This document shows positions 1-6,550 of a stretch of 10,900 bases of DNA, piece by piece (positions within the stretch are counted from its first letter, which is position 1; each line of letters begins with the position of its first letter). This DNA comes from Euryarchaeota archaeon UBA59 (GTDB lineage Archaea; Thermoplasmatota; Poseidoniia; Poseidoniales; Thalassarchaeaceae). The notes beneath the pieces are model-generated. The model worked only from the letters and a program-made list of their open reading frames with translations, was not told the DNA's origin and made no database searches. A program made the translations under genes and the position numbers. Location of the stretch: positions 1 to 10,900 of the forward strand of contig DAVI01000039.1 in assembly GCA_002505495.1 (NCBI GenBank). The letters are read 5' to 3'.

Positions 1-642
1 GGATGACAGGATTTTACCCCTACCCCGCAGGTACCCCACACCTCTCCCGGTCTCAAGTTTGGCCGTCCTCGCAGAATTCAGACAGTTAAGCTGTCTGATT
101 TACCCACGAATGTACCAAACCGGCTACGGACGTTTTAGGCCCAATAATAACGACGACCACTTGGGGCTTCGGTATTACCGCGGCGGCTGGCACCGATATT
201 TCCCGCCCCTATTACCCGACCTATTTAGAGTCGGTTCAGAGCTCAAAATTAATTGATCCAATTGGAGTCCCCTGATCACGATTGCTCGCATTGTCAAGTT
301 TTCGCGCCTGCTGCACCCCGTGGGGTCTGGATTCGTGTCTCAGAATCCATCTCCGGGCGATTGCTCTCACAACCCGTACGCGTCAATGGCTAGGAGGTAC
401 ATTACACCCCCTACAACCTGATACGCCGCAGACCCATCCTACTCCGCCGGAGCTTTCAACCACCAACCGTTCCAGGCATGGTGGTCCATGGGGTATTATT
501 CTCACTTTCGCGAGGTTATTCCCCAGAATAGGGCAGGTTATCCACGTGTTACTGAGCGGTACGCCGAGTCCTTGAAGACTCTCGACTCGCATGGCTTAAT
601 CGGACTCCAGTAGCGGTCGCCTCCGGCAGGATCAACCGGATT
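1..642 (-). rRNA. rrs: 16S ribosomal RNA, 5' part (cut by window start)
   Basis: Read on the minus strand, the segment starts with the archaeal small-subunit 5' signature TCCGGTTGATCCTGCCGG (complement of 623-640). It also holds the universal 515-530 region, seen on the plus strand as GTATTACCGCGGCGGCTG at 172-189, and the conserved AACACGTGGATAACCTGCC block near 535-555. The gene runs off position 1, so only about the first 640 nucleotides (5' domain and start of the central domain) are present. The spacing from 5' end to the 515-530 loop, about 460 nucleotides, fits archaeal 16S. The exact mature 5' end is uncertain by a few bases. It lies behind secY in the same direction; whether 23S follows cannot be seen. 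Confidence 0.97.
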
Positions 643-646
643 TCTT

Positions 647-662
647 GCCGACCGAAGTCGAC
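647..662 (-). ncRNA. UUCG-capped hairpin in the 16S leader
   Basis: On the minus strand GTCGAC TTCG GTCGGC forms a six-pair stem (one G-U pair) closed by a UUCG loop, a very stable tetraloop type. It ends about five bases before the presumed mature 16S 5' end. A leader structure used in rRNA folding or 5' processing is a reasonable inference; no function is shown by the sequence itself. Confidence 0.4.
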
Positions 663-756
663 TGTCAATCTTTGCAATCCCTAGGAGTTACTTGGTCATC
701 GCTGACTGGTTCTTTATGGAATTTGACAAGGTTTTTTGCACCTATGTCTCACTTAC

Positions 757-773
757 ACACAATTGTATTGTGT
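757..773. repeat. Short perfect inverted repeat upstream of 16S
   Basis: ACACAAT-TGT-ATTGTGT is a perfect 7-base inverted repeat with a three-base spacer, and it overlaps an 8-base palindrome ACAATTGT (759-766). It lies about 115 bases upstream of the 16S 5' end. Such symmetry could be an operator or a leader hairpin, or chance; nothing in the sequence decides this. Confidence 0.35.
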
Positions 774-811
774 CGTTATTTTCACCTCTCAGCCACAAGC
801 AAAGCTCGCGG

Positions 812-840
812 CCGCATTACCTCGGCTCCATCGTATGCGG
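812..840. repeat. Six-base inverted repeat in the 16S leader region
   Basis: CCGCAT (812-817) and ATGCGG (835-840) are perfect complements around a 17-base loop, about 170 bases upstream of 16S. A hairpin of this strength in an rRNA leader is plausible, but this is also within what chance gives in 560 bases. Confidence 0.2.
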
Positions 841-1099
841 ATGGCAGCCTTCATCGCCCATCTCTGGACTCAGGTACCAACGCCGTGCATTGATGCAGCA
901 TTCCGCCGACCTACCACCGGTATATCAACGTGACTAACGGGGCGCCATTACCCCACCCACAGCACAGGCTCGCAGTACCACATTTAGAGGCAACTGAAGA
1001 GGGCTCTGCACGCGCGCTCTCAGAAGCCAACCTCGCGCCGGGTAGCTCTCCTTTCAAGGCGCCAAATGGAGGAGTGTATTGACCTGAATTTCGGGCGGC

Positions 1100-1121
1100 A
1101 AAACGACCGAAAATAGGAAAA
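1100..1121 (-). terminator. Possible oligo-T terminator region after secY
   Basis: On the minus strand three TTTT runs (1118-1121, 1110-1113, 1100-1103) fall within 22 bases, about 80-100 bases beyond the secY stop. Archaeal RNA polymerase commonly terminates at closely spaced oligo-T tracts without needing a hairpin, so this is the best candidate for the end of the ribosomal protein transcript. If termination is inefficient, transcripts would read into the 16S gene. Confidence 0.4.
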
Positions 1122-1173
1122 TAATTGGCTGTTTTTCAACCTCTCCTTGGGTGCGAAAATGAGAATCGCCTCG

Positions 1174-1193
1174 TCAGCGATTGAGAACGCTGA
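1174..1193 (-). terminator. Small hairpin just after the secY stop
   Basis: TCAGCG, an 8-base loop, then CGCTGA form a perfect six-pair stem five bases after the secY stop codon. There is no T run directly behind it, so it is not a bacterial-type terminator. It may protect the 3' end of the message or be chance. Confidence 0.3.
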
Positions 1194-1198
1194 GGTGC

Positions 1199-3124
1199 TC
1201 ACTCGGCGCCAAAGAATTCGCGTAAAATCGGGTGCATTTCCATCGCTTGCTCCTTCTGGATCTGCTCGTATGTTCTGAGAATGATGCCTACGGCAAGCAG
1301 CAATCCAGTTCCTGTCGCGTTACCTACAGTCCCGAGCAAGTCAGCTCCCGCTGCGAGCAAACCGACGAAAGCACCGGAAAATAAGGTAACAGGTGGAATA
1401 TATCTCTCCAGAATCCGCTCCAAAACGACAGGATTCTTACGGAATCCGGGAATCTGCATACCTGTTCGTTCGATTTGTTTGGCAACATCCTTGGCGGACA
1501 TGTTGGTGGTTTCAATCCAAAACTTGGCGAAAACCATCGAACCTACGGTCATAAAGAAGACATAAGTGAACATATGCAGTATGATTTGCCACAAACTATG
1601 GCCGAAACCGTCGCCTGTCTGGTCAAGAATCGGCAGCAACCATGATTGGGCTCCCGTCACCATCGATGCATACCAGGCGAAACCGTCCGAAGCGGTGGTC
1701 GAACCGACCTCATACGACCCTAACCAAGGGGCGATACTCCACATGCCGTTGGCTCCGAGTATCGGAACCGTGGAGATGATTGGGTGGCTCCAGAAGAGCA
1801 GGGTGAACATGTTCAGATTGGCGAGCAGTGCTGCCATCAAGATGACTGGAATGTTGCTCGCATAGACCAACCTGATTGGGTATTTACCACGATGTCCGCG
1901 GACCTTCCCATGTGTCAGAGGTAACTCCAGTTTGCTTGACTCAGCGAACGCTACGATGAGGAACACGACGATGCTCGAAACCAGCGCAATCACAGGATTG
2001 GCGTGAAACTGGTCGCCCAGTAATATTGACTCGAAACCGTTCCTCGAGACGAGGTCGGAATAGGTGGCGGTTCTGAGCCAGTAGAAAATCATCGGCAGGG
2101 TGCCGGCCGGAGGATTCTGGAGGCCGTAGGAACCGGGCCCAGAAGCGAGTGGAGACAGCGTGCCCACGAAGGTTGACTGTGCGACTCCTGCTGCGATAAA
2201 GAGCGAAATTCCGGAGCCGATTCCCCACTTGCTGACAAGTTCGTCGAGAAGGAAAACGAGGTAAGAACCCATGAACAGTTGCAGGACGATGAGCGAGTTT
2301 GCCCAGCCGAGTCCGTATAGCGCAATCATGTCCTCGTGAGGGTCGAGGAAGCCGTACACCTGGGGGATTGACTCGATCGGAATCATCAGCAGAACCAGAA
2401 TCTTCTGGATACCTTGGTAGAGCTGCTTATCGTCAGAGTCCTGCAGATCCAACTTGATGATTTTTGCACCGGCGAACAACTGCATGATGATTGAAGCAGT
2501 GACGATTGGCCCGATCCCCAAGTGCATGATTGAACCTGAAGCACCCGCCATGATGGCGCGGAATGAGGAGAAAATGTCCATCGTAGATTCTGCGAGTCCC
2601 CAAATCATGACATTGGTCATCGCGAAGTAGATGATTAGCACTAGAGTTGTGGTCCACATCTTCTGTCCGAATCGAACGTGGCCGTCCGGCTTGGTGATGG
2701 TTGGATAGACATCGACAAGTCGCTTCAGTCCGAACAGGCGGCTGCTCTCCTCACCGGTATAGGCGAGACAGGCAAGTATGAGCGCTGTACCCAGACCCAT
2801 CAGGCCGACGCCGACAAATAGGTATCCGACGAGGCTATCGTCTTGCAAGCACCAGTAGAAGAAGCCACCCATGATGGCCAGCCAGCCGAGGAACTTGGCG
2901 GTAGCGCCGAAGAACTTGATTGACTTGATTGCCTCTGGAAGGTCTCGCTGAACACACCACATCACATAGGCGACATATCCGACTGCAACTGCAATCAGTT
3001 GTGCGGCGAAGACCATCGCATCGCGGTCTGTACCGGTCAGGGCGTCCCACTGCCAGTAAAAGAGGGAGCCGAAATAGATGAGAGATATTGCTGCGATGCC
3101 AAATGCTGATGGCTTGCGTACCAT
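1199..3124 (-). CDS. secY: Preprotein translocase subunit SecY with four-helix N-terminal extension
   Basis: SecY (Sec61 alpha) forms the membrane channel that exports and inserts proteins delivered by ribosomes and SRP. The canonical part starts near residue 130 (FGLKRLVDVYPTITKPDGHV) and contains the plug/TM2 region with LGIGPIVTASIIMQL at about 202-216, the WGIGSGISLF motif, the cytosolic KVRGHRGKYPIRL segment and the C-terminal YIPPVTLFSG...GTGLLLAVGI helices. At 641 residues it is far longer than the usual 430-490. The excess is mostly N-terminal, where four hydrophobic helices are visible at about 7-25, 36-56, 71-91 and 97-122, plus a long loop after SNIPVILMAALLANLNMF. The ATG at 3124 is the last in-frame start after an upstream stop. 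Its Shine-Dalgarno site is weak (GGGGGCTGG). It is last in the cluster, 52 bases after rpl15; adk, often next in archaea, is absent. Confidence 0.97.
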   Translation of the reverse strand: MVRKPSAFGIAAISLIYFGSLFYWQWDALTGTDRDAMVFAAQLIAVAVGYVAYVMWCVQRDLPEAIKSIKFFGATAKFLGWLAIMGGFFYWCLQDDSLVGYLFVGVGLMGLGTALILACLAYTGEESSRLFGLKRLVDVYPTITKPDGHVRFGQKMWTTTLVLIIYFAMTNVMIWGLAESTMDIFSSFRAIMAGASGSIMHLGIGPIVTASIIMQLFAGAKIIKLDLQDSDDKQLYQGIQKILVLLMIPIESIPQVYGFLDPHEDMIALYGLGWANSLIVLQLFMGSYLVFLLDELVSKWGIGSGISLFIAAGVAQSTFVGTLSPLASGPGSYGLQNPPAGTLPMIFYWLRTATYSDLVSRNGFESILLGDQFHANPVIALVSSIVVFLIVAFAESSKLELPLTHGKVRGHRGKYPIRLVYASNIPVILMAALLANLNMFTLLFWSHPIISTVPILGANGMWSIAPWLGSYEVGSTTASDGFAWYASMVTGAQSWLLPILDQTGDGFGHSLWQIILHMFTYVFFMTVGSMVFAKFWIETTNMSAKDVAKQIERTGMQIPGFRKNPVVLERILERYIPPVTLFSGAFVGLLAAGADLLGTVGNATGTGLLLAVGIILRTYEQIQKEQAMEMHPILREFFGAE

Positions 3125-3176
3125 ATCTTCCAGCCCCCGTCATCATCCTATTCAGGCTTGTTACCGTTAGGCGGGC

Positions 3177-3602
3177 TCACTCCTCTTCCCACTCGTCGTC
3201 GTCACCCTCGGAAAGGGTCACTGAACCACCTGCAGCCTCGACTTTCTCGACTGCCCTGGCACTCGCGTGCTCCACTGTTACCGTGATTGCGGTGGTGAGT
3301 TGGCCTGAACCGAGCAACTTGTCGATGCCGAACTTTTCGAGATCGATGTTGTCAGCCCCTTCGGCGAGGTCAGTAAGTTGGCTGACATTCGCAGTGACAT
3401 GCACTTTTCGGAGTGAAGGGTGTCGGTTGAAGCCGTGCATCCCCCAGTGACCTGGCATGTACTTGATGCGAGTCATGACTTTGTGCTTGTTGAGGCCGGC
3501 GTTTCCTCGGCCGCCACGCTTTCCAGCGCCTCGGCCCGCCTTCTTGCCGCGGCCGTGGTAGCGGCTCTTTCCGCCTCGGAATTTGTTTGTACGTGATACC
3601 AT
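3177..3602 (-). CDS. rpl15: 50S ribosomal protein uL15
   Basis: uL15 binds 23S rRNA and helps assemble the central part of the large subunit. The N-terminal Gly/Arg/Lys-rich arm (KFRGGKSRYHGRGKKAGRGA, residues 8-27) is the typical rRNA-threading tail, followed by the globular domain that ends in the archaeal VEKVEAAGGSV segment. The length of 141 residues is normal. The C-terminus ends in an acidic cluster (EGDDDEWEEE), which not all archaeal homologues carry. A strong GAGGAGGT Shine-Dalgarno site precedes the ATG at good spacing, overlapping the end of rpl30. It lies 13 bases after rpl30 and 52 before secY, the conserved end of the spc order. Confidence 0.97.
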   Translation of the reverse strand: MVSRTNKFRGGKSRYHGRGKKAGRGAGKRGGRGNAGLNKHKVMTRIKYMPGHWGMHGFNRHPSLRKVHVTANVSQLTDLAEGADNIDLEKFGIDKLLGSGQLTTAITVTVEHASARAVEKVEAAGGSVTLSEGDDDEWEEE

Positions 3603-3615
3603 CTTCTCAACCTCC

Positions 3616-4086
3616 TCAAATCATTCGTGGAACTAGCTCTAGAATCGCATCTCCGCGAAATCCGAGGGCGCCGCCGATAGTGAAGTGGCGCTTGATGCCA
3701 CCCCACCCTTTTGCGCCTCGTGGCGGGTGTAGTCGGAAGACCTTCTTCAGCGAGGCCATGTCCTTCATGGTCGCATCGCCGGAAGCGAGTGCTGCTGCAT
3801 ACGCGTCGATGTTCTTGTAGTCGGTTTCTGCCTTGACGTCAGCGTCCGTGACCGGAGCGCCGCCAATCAGTTGACCACGCTCGCGGATGAGAGTTGCCAC
3901 AGTCTCTGCGTCAACTTCTCCCCAGGTGACGTAATCCTTCGTCTTCTGAAGCATTCCAGCGTAGGTTTCCCTCTCTGGAACGATGACCGCGTGGTTGACA
4001 CGGGTCAAGTTGAGGTAGCCCATGGTCTCTCGGATGGAGTGCTCGACGGTGCGGTCTGAGCGAACTCGGATAACTAGCCAACTCAT
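3616..4086 (-). CDS. rpl30: 50S ribosomal protein uL30 (long archaeal form)
   Basis: uL30 is a large-subunit protein that contacts 23S rRNA. The 156 residues match the long archaeal/eukaryotic L7/L30 form, not the bacterial one of about 60. The core LVIRVRSDRTVEHSIRETM...LNLTRVNHAVIV is at residues 4-37, a middle segment with ERGQLIGGAPVT follows near 68-79, and the C-terminal basic RLHPPRGAKGWGGIKRHF motif is the archaeal signature. The ATG overlaps the rps5 stop as ATGA, with GGGAGG upstream inside rps5, so translation is probably coupled. Confidence 0.96.
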   Translation of the reverse strand: MSWLVIRVRSDRTVEHSIRETMGYLNLTRVNHAVIVPERETYAGMLQKTKDYVTWGEVDAETVATLIRERGQLIGGAPVTDADVKAETDYKNIDAYAAALASGDATMKDMASLKKVFRLHPPRGAKGWGGIKRHFTIGGALGFRGDAILELVPRMI

Positions 4087-4871
4087 GAGTGAATCCTCCC
4101 GGATGTCATGTAGAGGCGCTTCTTCTGCTCCTCGCTCACCTTTGACTTGTTGAGCATCTTCAAGGCGTTGAAAGTCGCCTTTGCGAAATTGATCGTCGTA
4201 CGGGTCTGACCATCAGTGCGTGAGTAGATGTCTGTAATCCCGGCGAGACGAAGTACGATTCGACCCTTCTCACCGATGACGAGCCCCTTGCCTGCCGGAG
4301 CGGGCATGAGGGTGACTCGAGTTGAAGCGGCGCGCCCCTTCACCTTGAATGGAATGCTGGTCCCTGCACCGCCACCGGACTCCCAAGAGCCGTTGCCGCG
4401 CATAACGGGTATGACGCTCAGCTTGGCAGTGTCAATCGCCTTGCGAATCGTCCCTGCGACCTCCTTGCCCTTGCAGATTGCCAGCCCGACGTAACCGTCC
4501 TCGTTGCCCACCGCAGCCATCACATTGAATCTGACACGGCGACCACTGTCGGTCATCCGCTGAATCATGTTGACGTTTACCACCTCATCCTCAAGGCCCG
4601 GTAGAAGAGCATCGACGATTTCGACCTCTCGAATCGGAAGACCGGTTTCGAAAGCCTGCTCGATGGACAGAATCTGACCGCTGCGAACCATTCGACCGAG
4701 GCGGGTTCGTGGAGTCCACTGACGTAGAGCCGCCATCGGGTCGTGTTGGCCACGGCGTCGGCGATGTGCTCCTTCTGCGGGCTCTGGTTGTGGATTGTGC
4801 GCAAGACGAAGTCCTGGCGCTATCTCCTCGGGGAGGTCCACTACCTCGTCTGGATTCTGCTCGTCGCTCAT
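4083..4871 (-). CDS. rps5: 30S ribosomal protein uS5 with acidic N-terminal extension
   Basis: uS5 sits at the mRNA entry side of the small subunit and affects decoding accuracy. The family body begins at WTPRTRLGRMV (about residue 52), continues through the dsRBD-like fold with AAVGNEDGYVGLAICKGKEV and then the S5 C-terminal fold (GAGTSIPFKVKGRAASTRV, APAGKGLVIGEKGRIVLRLAGI). Before the body is an extra stretch of about 50 residues, first acidic (PDEVVDLPEE), then basic (HRRRRGQ). Two ATGs exist. The one at 4880 overlaps the rpl18 stop but lies only one base from the GAGGGGG motif; the one at 4871 has about 10 bases of spacing and is preferred, giving 262 residues. The body is unaffected by the choice. 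Confidence 0.95.
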   Translation of the reverse strand: MSDEQNPDEVVDLPEEIAPGLRLAHNPQPEPAEGAHRRRRGQHDPMAALRQWTPRTRLGRMVRSGQILSIEQAFETGLPIREVEIVDALLPGLEDEVVNVNMIQRMTDSGRRVRFNVMAAVGNEDGYVGLAICKGKEVAGTIRKAIDTAKLSVIPVMRGNGSWESGGGAGTSIPFKVKGRAASTRVTLMPAPAGKGLVIGEKGRIVLRLAGITDIYSRTDGQTRTTINFAKATFNALKMLNKSKVSEEQKKRLYMTSGRIHS

Positions 4872-4876
4872 AATTC

Positions 4877-5389
4877 TCATGCCCCCTCGATTGCCTTACG
4901 GGTCTTTTCGACCGCCTTCTCGACCTTGGCGTCGATGTGAGCGCCATTGATTCGGCCGTCGTCCGGCAGGACGCTCTCGCCGTGTGGAATCTCAAGTCCT
5001 CCGTCGACCATCCCCTTCAGAGCGGCGAAGACGCGGCTCCCCTTGGAGGATGATGCGAGACCGATGTCGAGTACCGCACTGCTGTGACCTGCAGACTTGG
5101 CCTGCTTTGCCAAAGCGAGTCCGACGAGGTAGCAGGCAGGGACGGACTTTCTTGAAGCGCCCTTTGGCCACTTGTAGTTGGAGACGAGTCCAGAGCCGTT
5201 GGCTGAGGCGATGATGACATCACCGTCTGCCTCGTATCCGACGAGTTGACAGACGATTTGCGTGTTGCTGATTCGAACAACTGCGCGAGGCTCGCCAGAG
5301 CGGAGTAGCTTGAGTCGCCGACGGTAGTCTGTCAAACCATGTTCTCGTCGGCGGTATCGCATTCTCTGTCTCTTTCCGTAAGCCATCAT
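4877..5389 (-). CDS. rpl18: 50S ribosomal protein uL18
   Basis: uL18 binds 5S rRNA with uL5 to form the central protuberance of the large subunit. The basic N-terminus (MRYRRREHGLTDYRRRLKLL, about residues 10-29) and the following SGEPRAVVRISNTQIVCQLV strand region match archaeal uL18. The middle WPKGASRKSVPACYLVGLALA and late GGLEIPHGESVLPDDGRING segments are also family hallmarks. The length of 170 residues is slightly below the usual archaeal 180-200. ATG codons at 5389 and 5386 are adjacent; both follow a GGAGGTGA Shine-Dalgarno site. The first overlaps the rpl19e stop as ATGA; starting at the second would remove one residue. Confidence 0.96.
   Translation of the reverse strand: MMAYGKRQRMRYRRREHGLTDYRRRLKLLRSGEPRAVVRISNTQIVCQLVGYEADGDVIIASANGSGLVSNYKWPKGASRKSVPACYLVGLALAKQAKSAGHSSAVLDIGLASSSKGSRVFAALKGMVDGGLEIPHGESVLPDDGRINGAHIDAKVEKAVEKTRKAIEGA
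4882..4888 (-). promoter_or_regulatory. Shine-Dalgarno site that favours the second rps5 ATG
   Basis: GAGGGGG on the minus strand lies inside the last codons of rpl18. Its distance to the ATG at 4871 (about 10 bases) is workable, while the ATG at 4880 is only one base away. This is the reason for the chosen rps5 start. Confidence 0.5.
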
Positions 5390-5862
5390 TCGTCACCTCC
5401 GAGTTTGATTCCATCGACTTCCATGTTCGCCTTCATGTGGGCGATGCTACGGTAGGAATTACCCTTCGCCTTGCGGTAGTAGTAGCGGTATTCGCTCGGC
5501 TTGAGGGTGCCATCGGTACGCATAGTCTTGAGGACGCGGCGCTGAGCGCGCAGAGTACGCATCCAGCGGTTCTTGCGGGGGTCACGAGCGTTTGCCGTTC
5601 CTGAGCGCTTTCCATGTCCCTTGCGGCGACCCTTCGCCTTCTGTTTGGCGTTCTTGTTGGCGCGCACCCGGCTGGTGCCCTGAATTGGCTTGGCCTTGAT
5701 GTAGCCCATCTCAATGAGGTCACGGATGTCGTTCTTCTGAACTGCACCACTCACCTGCTCGAGGTAGTTGTCGTTGATCCAAACTCGGTTTAGACCAACC
5801 TCTTCGCCCAACTGAACGGAGAGAATCTCAGCTGCGAGGCGCTTCTGATTACTCAACTGCAT
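5386..5862 (-). CDS. rpl19e: 50S ribosomal protein eL19
   Basis: eL19 is found in archaea and eukaryotes, not bacteria, and binds 23S rRNA near the base of the large subunit with a long helical tail. The start MQLSNQKRLAAEILS, the VWINDNYLEQV region and the basic KNAKQKAKGRRKGHGKRSGT segment (about residues 71-90) are characteristic. The 158-residue length is normal. The start is the ATG at 5862, which shares one base with the eL32 stop (TGATG) and follows a GGAGGAA site lying in the last eL32 codons. An upstream in-frame TTG at 5865 would add only one residue and is less likely. Confidence 0.97.
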   Translation of the reverse strand: MQLSNQKRLAAEILSVQLGEEVGLNRVWINDNYLEQVSGAVQKNDIRDLIEMGYIKAKPIQGTSRVRANKNAKQKAKGRRKGHGKRSGTANARDPRKNRWMRTLRAQRRVLKTMRTDGTLKPSEYRYYYRKAKGNSYRSIAHMKANMEVDGIKLGGDE

Positions 5863-6536
5863 CAAATATTCCTCCTTCGGTTGAGGACTCGTATCCCCAA
5901 TTCGTCAGCCTTCTCGTGAATGGCGATTCGCTTTCGCTTGCCGACTGTCTTGCCGATTCGTGCGGCCTCGGTCTTCGGATCGATGACCTCAAGGTCGTCT
6001 GGTCGGTGAACCATTACCTCGGAGAATCCGGAAGGGTGGAGACCACGAGCCCCGATGACCTTTCCAAAGCCAATTCGCACCATAGGCGAGCGGTACTTGC
6101 GGTTGAGGCGCTGTGAGGACTGGTATCCCTTCGGCTTTCGCCAGCCGGGCTTGGATAGTCGCTTGTATCGGAACCACTCTTGGCGGCGGAATGTTGGCTG
6201 CTTCTTGTACTGGGCCTTGCGTGCCACGAGCGCCTCTTTGGTCGCATCATCGAGTTCTGGCTTCTGGCGAGCGATGTGAATCATCTCCTCGTCGTCCCAT
6301 TCCTCTTCGTCGTCAAAGTCGTCGTCATCAAAGTCGTCGTCTGCGTCTGCCTCGTCGGATGAATCTTCAGCGCTCTCATCAGCGACCTCAGCAACTTCCT
6401 TCTCGGCCACAGGAGCATCGGCTCCGGCGTCGTCAAGTCGGGCAACCAGGTCTGCCTTCTTGCCAGAAAGTGGCAAACCGGCCTCTCTCAGGAGGTCCTT
6501 GAGTTCAGCAACGGTCAGATCGTCGTATTCTCCCAT
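5862..6536 (-). CDS. rpl32e: 50S ribosomal protein eL32 with N-terminal SAP-like domain
   Basis: The C-terminal part from about residue 96 is archaeal/eukaryotic eL32, with FRRQEWFRYKRLSKPGWRKP, the SQRLNRKYRSPMVRIGFGK core and a C-terminal AIHEKADELGIRVLNRR. The family core is about 130 residues, but this protein has 224. Residues 5-36 (LTVAELKDLLREAGLPLSGK then KADLVARL) match the helix-extended loop-helix pattern of SAP domains, which usually bind nucleic acid. Residues 37-85 form a very acidic linker rich in Asp and Glu. Other archaea, such as haloarchaea, carry a different, helix-hairpin-helix type extension at this place. The ATG at 6536 follows a GAGGAGGG site, 14 bases after rpl6, so the extension is probably translated. 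The SAP call rests on pattern only. Confidence 0.95.
   Translation of the reverse strand: MGEYDDLTVAELKDLLREAGLPLSGKKADLVARLDDAGADAPVAEKEVAEVADESAEDSSDEADADDDFDDDDFDDEEEWDDEEMIHIARQKPELDDATKEALVARKAQYKKQPTFRRQEWFRYKRLSKPGWRKPKGYQSSQRLNRKYRSPMVRIGFGKVIGARGLHPSGFSEVMVHRPDDLEVIDPKTEAARIGKTVGKRKRIAIHEKADELGIRVLNRRRNI
6313..6341. repeat. Short tandem repeat in the eL32 acidic linker
   Basis: The 14-base unit TCAAAGTCGTCGTC occurs twice with a 15-base period (6313-6326 and 6328-6341). On the minus strand it encodes two copies of a DDDFD-like unit. Repeat slippage would change the linker length in steps of five residues without breaking the frame. Confidence 0.7.
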
Positions 6537-6550
6537 CTTTCATTCCCTCC

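Larger units (their letters stand above)
643..1198. other. Gap between secY and 16S; no convincing gene
   Basis: This is the only stretch of more than 300 bases without a gene. Several short overlapping open frames exist on both strands, but none has a Shine-Dalgarno site or a recognisable family. I see no tRNA (no GGTTCAAATCC-type T arm on either strand) and no 5S, SRP or RNase P RNA signature. It presumably holds the end of the secY transcript, the 16S promoter and the 5' leader of pre-16S. No textbook TATA box (TTTATATA-like) stands out; weak candidates on the minus strand are the GATATAC at 921-927 and the AAAATAAC at 776-783. Neither is strong enough to call. Confidence 0.6.

Noticed and set aside
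282..592. Open frames of 69-97 codons on both strands at the start of the window
   Set aside because: They lie inside the 16S rRNA gene, whose conserved structure explains the sequence.
645..937. Three overlapping plus-strand frames of 65-82 codons in the gap upstream of 16S
   Set aside because: They use different frames over the same bases, lack ribosome binding sites and show no family motifs; they lie opposite the expected rRNA leader.
939..954. GGGG and CCCC arms around an 8-base loop in the gap
   Set aside because: A four-pair stem is too short to call a feature in a GC-moderate region; it is recorded only as part of the unexplained gap.
643..1198. Possible tRNA or other stable RNA gene between secY and 16S
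   Set aside because: No T-arm consensus, CCA-adjacent acceptor stem, or 5S, SRP or RNase P motif was found on either strand by eye.
1020..1202. 60-codon frame with a GTG start overlapping the secY stop
   Set aside because: There is no Shine-Dalgarno site, no recognisable family, and it runs through the T-rich tracts and hairpin that look like the transcript end.
6113..6502. 129-codon plus-strand frame opposite eL32
   Set aside because: Arg/Ser/Pro-rich composition is the mirror of the acidic Asp/Glu linker and not a real protein signal.
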